Source of the DNA: Hepatocystis sp. ex Piliocolobus tephrosceles
Taxonomy: Eukaryota; Apicomplexa; Aconoidasida; Haemosporida; Plasmodiidae
Length of the DNA: 15,000 nucleotides
Reading direction: 5' to 3'
Assembly: GCA_902459845.2 (NCBI GenBank)
Contig: CABPSV020000050.1
Coordinates: 5,125 to 20,124 of the forward strand
The first letter of the stretch is position 1; each line of letters opens with the position of its first letter. The notes below the pieces were generated by a model that was not told the origin of the DNA, did no database searches, and saw only the letters and a list, made by a program, of their open reading frames with translations. A program made the translations under genes and the position numbers. This document shows, piece by piece, positions 1-7,735 of this stretch.

Positions 1-31
<31 letters not shown>

Positions 32-345
32 ATTATTTTTAAAATGGCATTAAAAAAAAATATGAATATGTCAAAACCCTTTTAAATAAAATTAACAATC
101 AGCTGACTCGAACTCTAGCTAGCTAGTATATATGTAATAAAATTATGTGAAAATAAACAATTTGCATGGAACAGTCAAAAAATATGAGATTAAATATATA
201 AATAAAAATAAAATAAATATTAATGTAATAAAATTAGACAATAAAAAGTTATAAATTTTATGAACAAATCTTTCAGCTATATATAAACTTAACAAGAAAA
301 AAAAATAATGAACCGTTTAAAAAATTAAATTGTCTAAATTAGCTA

Positions 346-380
<35 letters not shown>

Positions 381-762
381 AAATAAAAAATTTTATAAAA
401 AAAAAAATTTTAATTAATAAAAATAATAATAAAATGTAAATAAAATAAAATAAATATTAAATAAACTAAAATAAAAATTAAACAAAATAAATATTAAATA
501 AAAATAAAATAAATAAAGGCTCTTTTTTTTTAATTTTAACCATAAACACAATTTTACACAATACATAAAAAATATATATATTTTTGTTTTTGTTTCCAAT
601 TGTTCCATATTTCAATTTATTAAAGATTTTTTTTTATTTGCTTCTTTTATTTGTTTTAATTACCATTTCATATTATTTGTAATTGTTTATTACATCACGT
701 TGGAAAGGCATAATTTAAATTTTAAGTTGAAAATAATTATTTATTTAATTTTTGTTTTTAAA
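1..762. other. AT-rich intergenic region upstream of the first gene
   Basis: No gene is supported here. The region opens with an (AT) tract at 1-27 that may continue beyond the window edge. It contains a 12-base palindrome CTAGCTAGCTAG at 115-126, a pure A31 tract at 347-377, and a stretch from about 415 to 518 made of degenerate AAATA/AAATATT units. The only open frame, on the minus strand at 414-608, encodes Phe/Tyr/Leu/Ile runs and simply reflects that low-complexity DNA. The last part (about 600-762) is T-rich and should hold the 5' UTR and promoter of the gene starting at 763. No specific promoter element can be named. Confidence 0.7.
347..377. repeat. Poly(A) tract, A31
   Basis: An uninterrupted run of 31 adenines in the intergenic region, about 385 bases upstream of the first gene. 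Long dA:dT tracts are common in Plasmodium intergenic DNA and disfavour nucleosomes. The exact length may be affected by polymerase slippage or assembly. Confidence 0.9.
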
Positions 763-2003
763 ATGTCATATAACAGTTACGGGGGTCAGTTCCAGGGCAT
801 TGGAGGAATGAAAGGTAAATATATAACAAGCGTTTTAAATTATAACATATTTTATCGATAATACATGTATATAAATATATGTGTATAAATATGTAGAACA
901 AATATAAAGTTTAACTCTATGTGTCTTAAACAATTTTAAGAGATGAGAGCTGTAAAAATATGTAGCATGCACATTAGATTTAGTATATTTAGTTACATTT
1001 AAAATCATCGTACTGAAATTTAGTCAATACTGTAACATTTTATTTATTCTGAATAAATGATTAAAGAGTATATACGTACTATGTTTTTTAGTTTTATGAA
1101 GTGTTTGTATTATCTATAATATGTCACCCCGTGGATTATTTTTTTGAACAAATGTTTTTTTTTTTTTTTTTTTTTTTATACACAAAAAAGAGTTTTATGT
1201 GAAATTAATAAAATCGAAAAATAAAGCATCAAATAACAAAAAAATGCATATATATTATGTTTATATATTTGTTTATTTTAGGTCAAACTCCCAAAAAACA
1301 GCCTACTACAAATAATCCATCATTACCAAAAAAAGAAAATAAACCTGCATCAAAAGTTATTTTATGTCTTTCAGAATTAAGGTAAGAAAAAACAATTTTA
1401 ACGGTTTTAAAGTTATTTCCAAATTAACATATCTTTTTTTTTTTTTTTGTATATTTTTTTATTTGTATATTTTTTTATTTGTATATTTTTTTATTTGTAT
1501 ATTTTTTTTATTATTTTTTTTTTTTTAGAGACATAAATATGCCTGAAGTAGAAAATGGAGATATCTATTTTGTATGTACAACAGTATTTGACAACGATGA
1601 TGTAAAACAGGTAATAATGAGTATACATTTTTTTCTATTTTATATTTTTTATTATCAAAGAAAAATATAGCATATTATTATGTTATAGTAGAACAACAAT
1701 GATAACAATATGAAATCATAACATATGATATAGTTTTTTTTTTTTTTTTTTTTCATGATGTTTTAATTATTTTTTATTACTTTTATTGTTTTCACTCTTT
1801 CATTTTTTTATAGTCAATGGAAACATCAAATTATAATTCAGAAATGATTAAAGGGCAATTTTTATTTCAAAAATATGTAGCCGAATTTAGTGAAGAGGTA
1901 ATATTATTAATAAAGCTGTATATATATATATGTTTATGTTCCCAGATATACATATTACAAGTATATACTTTATTTAATAAGAAGATATATTCATTTACAT
2001 GCA

Positions 2004-2034
<31 letters not shown>

Positions 2035-2773
2035 ATATTTGACAGATTGTTTTAAACATACCCGATAATTCTAATTTTGTACGATGTTATGTGTCAGCAC
2101 TCACAGTTAAAGAAGAAGATGGAAAGAGAACCATCAAGTTGGAAGGAATAGGATATACTGATCCTTTTATAACAAAATTTTGTCAAGTATGATCAAAAAT
2201 ATAAAAAAAAAATCTTTATATACTGCAATATCTACATTGTCTTCCTTTTTCGGTAGTATATATTTTTACATTATTTAAAAAAAATAAATTATTCAAATAA
2301 ATGAATTATTATTTTTAACAAAATTCTTTATTTAGGTATTTCCTTATGCAAAATGTAAACTAAACACAGCTGTCGGTGCCAATGAGACACAAGGTTTAAA
2401 TTTCTACGCTTTTTTTTTTTTTATATTTCATATATATATCTCAACTATAGCAAAACAAACAAATAATATAACGCTTTGTTAATATTTTATTTATTTATAT
2501 GTTTATATATGTGTGTGGGGTATGTACATGAAACAAGTGTCTATTTTTACGATTACATATTCACCACCTACTTATTTATTTATTCATTTATTCAAGTGAC
2601 ATAGATTTGTGCACACATGTCTATGTATATATATATATATATATTTTTTTTATTTTAATCGTATAGGTAATTTAAAATTATGTGTAAAATGTGTAGATAG
2701 CTCCCACCCATCTGTAGTAAAAGCTTCTGAGCCATTTAACATAATTCAGGAGTTAAAAAAAATATATGATTAA
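763..2773 (+). CDS. Conserved-looking seven-exon protein of unknown function (207 aa)
   Basis: I do not recognise the family. The exons are 763-814, 1282-1381, 1529-1610, 1814-1897, 2046-2186, 2336-2393 and 2667-2773. All six introns are GT...AG with T-rich 3' ends, and the joined frame stays open for 208 codons including TAA at 2771-2773, which strongly supports the model. The start ATG has the AAAATG context typical of Plasmodium. The protein begins with a short Gly/Tyr/Gln-rich segment (MSYNSYGGQFQGIGG), then a Lys/Pro/Asn linker, then about 160 residues of mixed hydrophobic and charged sequence. That part looks beta-rich and has five well-separated cysteines, including a CVKC pair near the C-terminus. 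No signal peptide or transmembrane segment is visible, so a cytosolic or nuclear protein is likely. A C2-like or other beta-sandwich fold is possible but only a guess. Much of this gene is invisible to single-frame ORF finding because every exon is short. Confidence 0.85.
815..1281 (+). other. Intron 1 of the 207-aa gene
   Basis: A 467-base intron, GT at 815 and AG at 1280-1281, phase 1: the Gly codon is split G|GT. It is the longest intron of this gene. It includes a T run around 1156-1178 and a GCATGCA at about 965-971. Nothing in it looks coding. Confidence 0.85.
1448..1511. repeat. 16-bp tandem repeat, 4 copies, in intron 2
   Basis: The unit is TGTATATTTTTTTATT, with the G recurring at 1449, 1465, 1481 and 1497 (period 16). 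It fills much of the 147-base intron 1382-1528 and runs into the poly(T) that precedes the 3' splice site. The open frame at 1479-1670 begins inside this repeat and is a read-through of exon 3. Confidence 0.85.
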
Positions 2774-3190
2774 AAGAGAAAATAGTATTTATAAATTTAA
2801 AAAAATATGTTTTGCAAATGTTTTTTTTTTAAATAATATTTAATATGAATAAAAATATTGAAGATAATTTATGATTTAAAAGAAAAAAATAAAAAAAAAA
2901 AGTAAAATATATTTTGGTATTTTATTTATTTTATTTCACCTATTTTATTTATTATTTTAAGTTCATTTTTAATTATGGTATTTATTTTTTACTTCGTTTT
3001 ATAATTAGTATTTATGGTTATCCTTTTCTAATTTTAATTTATTTTTTTTTCGAGTTTTTTTATATTTTATTTTATCCTTTTTTCTAAACTTTATTATCTC
3101 TTTTAATTTAAATCATTAATTATACTATATTTTTATTTAAAAAACAGCGATTAAAAAATATGTACATATATGTATGTATATATATATATA

Positions 3191-3330
3191 TGTAGAAAAT
3201 CGCATTTAAACCTTGAACTAAACCCCAAAACAAAGGCGTCAAAAACAACGTTGTCAAAAACAAACTTAAAATATGCTATTTTGTAACCAATATAATATTT
3301 ACAACCCATTTGTAAACATGGGTTGTGATT
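3191..3330. other. Less AT-biased island with hairpin and short direct repeats; possible ncRNA or UTR element
   Basis: This stretch has more G and C than anything else in the intergenic region. It contains a 15-bp tandem pair (GTCAAAAACAACGTT, then GTCAAAAACAAACTT, 3238-3267, 13 of 15 matching). It also has a palindrome ACAACGTTGT at 3245-3254 and a perfect 9-bp hairpin, ACAACCCAT at 3301-3309 pairing with ATGGGTTGT at 3318-3326 around an 8-base loop. A 78-codon minus-strand open frame (3151-3387) crosses it, and unlike its neighbours its middle is not simple Phe/Tyr runs. I cannot assign it to a known RNA family, and I do not see diagnostic snRNA or snoRNA boxes. It could be a structured non-coding RNA, a UTR element, or chance. 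Confidence 0.35.
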
Positions 3331-3391
3331 TAAAAAATTAAAGCTTGTTTTATTTTTATTATTGAATATAAAGATATTTATATACAAAAGG

Positions 3392-3392
<1 letters not shown>

Positions 3393-3435
<43 letters not shown>
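3393..3435. repeat. (TA)n microsatellite
   Basis: A 43-base uninterrupted alternating TA tract in intergenic DNA. It is likely to be length-polymorphic and can extrude as a cruciform. Confidence 0.9.
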
Positions 3436-3439
<4 letters not shown>

Positions 3440-3671
3440 TTATTTACATATATGCTAATATTTTCATTAAAATCATATTTCGATACTCAGCTTATATATA
3501 TACATACATATATATAAAAATAAGCCTCCAAAATTACCGTGCTTTTTCTTTTTCTGTGTGCTCTATAGTTTGATGCAATTATTTTAAGTACTTTTCATTA
3601 TTCCTTAATTTTTATGAATACTAAACCATTAACATAATTGAATTACATTATATAAAATAGTTGTATATATG

Positions 3672-3674
<3 letters not shown>

Positions 3675-3707
<33 letters not shown>
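3675..3707. repeat. Poly(T) tract, T33
   Basis: An uninterrupted run of 33 thymines in the intergenic region, one of several long homopolymers in this window. Confidence 0.9.
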
Positions 3708-4710
3708 CAATCAGTATATTAATTAATTTTTTATTATTAAATTTACATTTATATACAAATTACAAAATAAAAATTTTATAAGAAAAAAAAAAAAAAACAT
3801 TTAACAAGGCGTCAAAGAATTTACACTATTTAGCTTATATTAGATGGGGACGTCATGTACCATATTTTATATATACTTTTTTTTTTTTTTTTTTTTTTTT
3901 TATTGAGGTACCAATTTTTAAATTTCTTTAAATATTTATATATATGTATATATATTTACTTTTATTTTATTTTTTTTTTTTTTCCTTCAAGTTCAAAAAA
4001 GAAAAATCAGAATCAAAAAGTCACCATGTGTTCAAATTACAACAGCAAATATAAAAAAAAAATAACAAAACAAATTAAAAATTGAAAATTCATAAAAAAA
4101 AAAAAAAAAAATAATATCAATAAAAGGAATAGAAATAAAATATATTTAATAGATAAATTTATAGATTCAAAAAATATATAAACAACTGTTTTTTATGTTT
4201 TACCGTTATTTTGGCACTCATAAGGTTGTAATTTAAAAAAAAATATAGCAATATTAGCAATATTATTAGTGATTTCAAGTATTTTTTTTTTTTATTTGTT
4301 TTTTTTTTATTAATATATAAAAATATTTTTAACTTTAATATATTAGATTATAAAAAAAAATAGTATATAAATATACATTTATGTTGCATGGCATGGTATT
4401 ATATACTCTACCAAGTTAATATATTTAAAAACTTTCACCATATATAAATCATTCCTTCTATATATTTATATGTATATTAATTTTTACTTACAGAAAAAAA
4501 AAAAAAAAATAAATATTAAATAATAAATGAACAAATAATAGTAATAATATTATCAAAAATTGTGACAAATTCTGTTTTTGTAATACAATGTACATTTGTA
4601 ATATATTTTACATGCGTTAGAAGTTAAAATATTTATATTTATATAAGTGATTAGCACTTTTATTTTTGCACATGGTAAAATTATTTGTTCATTTATTATT
4701 TAATATTGAA

Positions 4711-4743
<33 letters not shown>

Positions 4744-5345
4744 TCATCTGTGATATATATAGGGTTTTTATTACTATTATTTTTTTATATTTATAAATTT
4801 TTTAAAATATGTAGTTTTTTTTTTTTTATAATATTATATGCTCAATGAAAATCCGATCATATTATATATACTTGTTTATATATATATATGATAAATAAAA
4901 AATATATAGATTTTATATAATTTATATATATCCGCACATGTGCTGTATATAATTAGCAATTTTGAATTTCCCTATCTTCTTTAATTAATTATTCATCATA
5001 TTAATTATTTTTATTAATTTGTTTACAATTTATGTATAAATATATATATTCACATATATTTATTTTTTTTTTTTTATTTAAATATATTTTCGCAATGTTT
5101 TAACATACCTCTACAAAGAACGTTTACATTCATGTGATGAACATTTACATATTTATGAGCGATACTTTTGCTGATTATATTTTTAGCTTATTTTATATAA
5201 TGTATATGTAAACAACATTACCTTATTATTGAAGCAATTATTTTCATAGAAAAAAAAAGAAATCATACTTTTGTATTTATATAAATCAAAACTATATATA
5301 TACATATATATATGCGTAGACATTGTACAGATTTTTTTTACTGTT

Positions 5346-5347
<2 letters not shown>

Positions 5348-5384
<37 letters not shown>
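5348..5384. repeat. (TA)n microsatellite
   Basis: A 37-base alternating TA tract about 1.2 kb upstream of the HSP101 start codon. Confidence 0.9.
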
Positions 5385-5387
<3 letters not shown>

Positions 5388-6016
5388 AGTATTTAACACT
5401 TCATATTTAGTTCTTATAGGTTTACATTTTTTTTTTTATTTTTTCATGTCATAGAAAATTTTGTGAAGATGTTATATATATAAAAAAAAATATATACTTT
5501 AGTAAGCGTTATTAATATTTTGAAAATTATGTCTAAATGTTACTTAACATATATGAATATATATAAATATAAATATATATATAGGTAAGTATACAAGAAT
5601 ATGTATACTCGCTGTTATTATATATACGATATACAGAAATAAACATATTTTATACTTTTTATTCATACATTACATATGCATTTGTATTATTTTTATTTTG
5701 AAAACTAATTAAATATAACAATCTTTTTTTTTCTTTTTTTTTTTTTGCTTAGAATTTTTGTTCATTTTATTGTGTTTTTTTGGTATTGTAAATATTAGTA
5801 CAAGTTATAGGTTCTAAATATTTAAGTTTTAACACAAAAAATAAAATATATGTATATATAGACATATATACACACATCCATATATATATATATATATATT
5901 TGTATGTATATTTATACATATGTATTTGATTATACAGTTATTAATAGCTATATTTGTTTTTCTTTTAATTTTATTTCGTTTTTATTGTATGAATTATATA
6001 AATAAAAATGATAAAA

Positions 6017-6019
<3 letters not shown>

Positions 6020-6050
<31 letters not shown>

Positions 6051-6303
6051 TTGATTTAAAATTTTGTTTTTATAAAATTCCATAGAATATTTACATATAT
6101 AATCTTTTTTTATATTAGTGTTTTTTTTTTTTTTTTTTTTTTATAAATTATTGTAATTTAGCAATATTTTATATAATTAAGAAAAAAAAAAATAAATAAA
6201 TATTTATATATATATGTATATATAGCAATTGCTTATTTCTATTGCACATGTTACATTTTTGAACCCATTATATATACATTTTTTTTTTTTTTTTTTTTTT
6301 TTT
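6020..6303. repeat. Cluster of poly(T) tracts upstream of HSP101
   Basis: Three pure T runs, T28 (6020-6047), T22 (6121-6142) and T25 (6279-6303), lie 240-525 bases upstream of the HSP101 start codon. A further T run of about 20 occurs near 6411-6430. Poly(dA:dT) clusters of this kind mark nucleosome-poor promoter and 5' UTR DNA in Plasmodium. This is therefore the most plausible core promoter or leader region for HSP101, although no transcription start site can be read from the sequence. Confidence 0.7.
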
Positions 6304-6544
6304 GCTTTCTTTTCTTTTCCTTTTTGTGTTTCTTGTTGTCTTTCGTCTGTATTTCTTGTTTTGTCACCTTTTGTGTTCATGCTTTTTTTTAGTACCGTTA
6401 CATAGGAGGTTTTTTTTTTTTTTTTTTTTTGAGTGTGCTATATTTTTAATATATTTGATTATTTACATAATTGTACCTTTGAATAATATATAAATATATT
6501 TATATTCATGAGCTAAATATTATATTTGAACAATTTTATAAAAA

Positions 6545-6648
6545 ATGATAAAAAAATATTATAAAACATATATTCTTTTGGTTTTAATATTATTCCTTGT
6601 GAATAGCAACAATAAAGGGACTTGCTCCTCAAACAATACTACGGTATA

Positions 6649-6701
<53 letters not shown>

Positions 6702-6759
6702 GATAATGTATATATAAACTTTTACATACATTTATACGTATATGTACACATAAATACAC

Positions 6760-6795
<36 letters not shown>

Positions 6796-7176
6796 ATGCT
6801 TATATACTTACATATGCTAAAATACGCAACAACATCATTACTCTTTTTTTTTTTTTTTTACTTTTTTTTTTTTTTAGCAACAAAATTATTTTAATCGAAC
6901 CTTGAATATTATAAATGCCGGAAAAAACATAGCAAAACGATATGGACATACTCAAGTGAAGCCAATCCATATTTTTAGCGCATTAGCAAATAGTGAATAT
7001 GGTAAGAATTAACACATGGTTAAGTAATCCTACAGTTGTAGCAAATGCCTGTGATAGTTTATATGTATATATGTACACATGTATATATTTACCTACTGAA
7101 TAAACTTTTTAATTTATATCAAAAAGTTTAAAACATTTCAGTAGTTTACATTATTTTAATTACTGTCAATATGTAT

Positions 7177-7235
<59 letters not shown>

Positions 7236-7704
7236 GTTTTTTTAAATAGGTTCGAATATATTTGTAGAAAATAATGTTAATTTAAATTACCTTAAGGAAA
7301 TTGTTGATACCGCATTGGAACAAACAAGAGCTGGAGCGGTATGTATCCAAACAAAAAAAAAAAAATAAAATAAATAAATAAATCGTTTTTTTTTTTTTTT
7401 TTTTTGTTGTATACTTTATATCTGCATATTGCATATTGCATTTTGCATTTTGCATTTTGCATTTTGCATATGTGTGTGTATCAGCATTTCAATATGTTTA
7501 CCTGTGTACACCGTTTATAATAATCGAAAAAAAAGAAAAAAAATAATTTATACAGATGTATTTATACAGATGTATTTATACAGATGCATTTGTACAGATG
7601 CATTTATACAGATACATTTACGTACATTACATATACTACGTACATAGATTTATTGGTGTTGTAATAGACTTATTGGTGTTGTTATAGACTTATTAATGTT
7701 GTAT

Positions 7705-7735
<31 letters not shown>

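Larger units (their letters stand above)
2774..6544. other. 3.8 kb intergenic region between the 207-aa gene and HSP101
   Basis: No protein-coding gene can be supported. The sequence is dominated by TA and T/A homopolymer tracts: (TA) at 3393-3435 and 5348-5384, T33 at 3675-3707, T28 at 6020-6047, T22 at 6121-6142 and T25 at 6279-6303. The short open frames at 3855-4085, 4666-4848 and 6302-6493 encode mostly Phe/Tyr/Ile/Leu runs across these tracts. The first few hundred bases should contain the 3' UTR and polyadenylation region of the upstream gene. The last one to two kilobases should contain the HSP101 promoter and 5' UTR. One island at about 3190-3330 is visibly less AT-biased and is listed separately. 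Confidence 0.75.

Noticed and set aside
115..126. CTAGCTAGCTAG palindrome as an AP2-O type TAGCTA site; also TAGCTAGC near 13240
   Set aside because: Short motif without positional support: the first is 640 bases from the nearest start, and the second is over 1.3 kb from DPAP1.
414..608. 64-codon minus-strand open frame rich in Phe/Tyr/Leu
   Set aside because: Translation of AAATA-type low-complexity DNA. No non-repetitive core.
1817..2068. 83-codon forward open frame
   Set aside because: Exon 4 of the 207-aa gene running on into intron 4. Not a separate gene.
3191..3240. C-rich stretch (AACTAAACCCC) as a telomerase RNA template
   Set aside because: It does not match the complement of the Plasmodium telomere repeat closely enough and has no supporting structure.
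5134..5174. Possible C/D-box snoRNA: GTGATGA at 5134-5140 and CTGA at 5171-5174
   Set aside because: The boxes match consensus, but only 30 bases separate them, which is short for a C/D snoRNA, and I see no flanking terminal stem. Probably chance.
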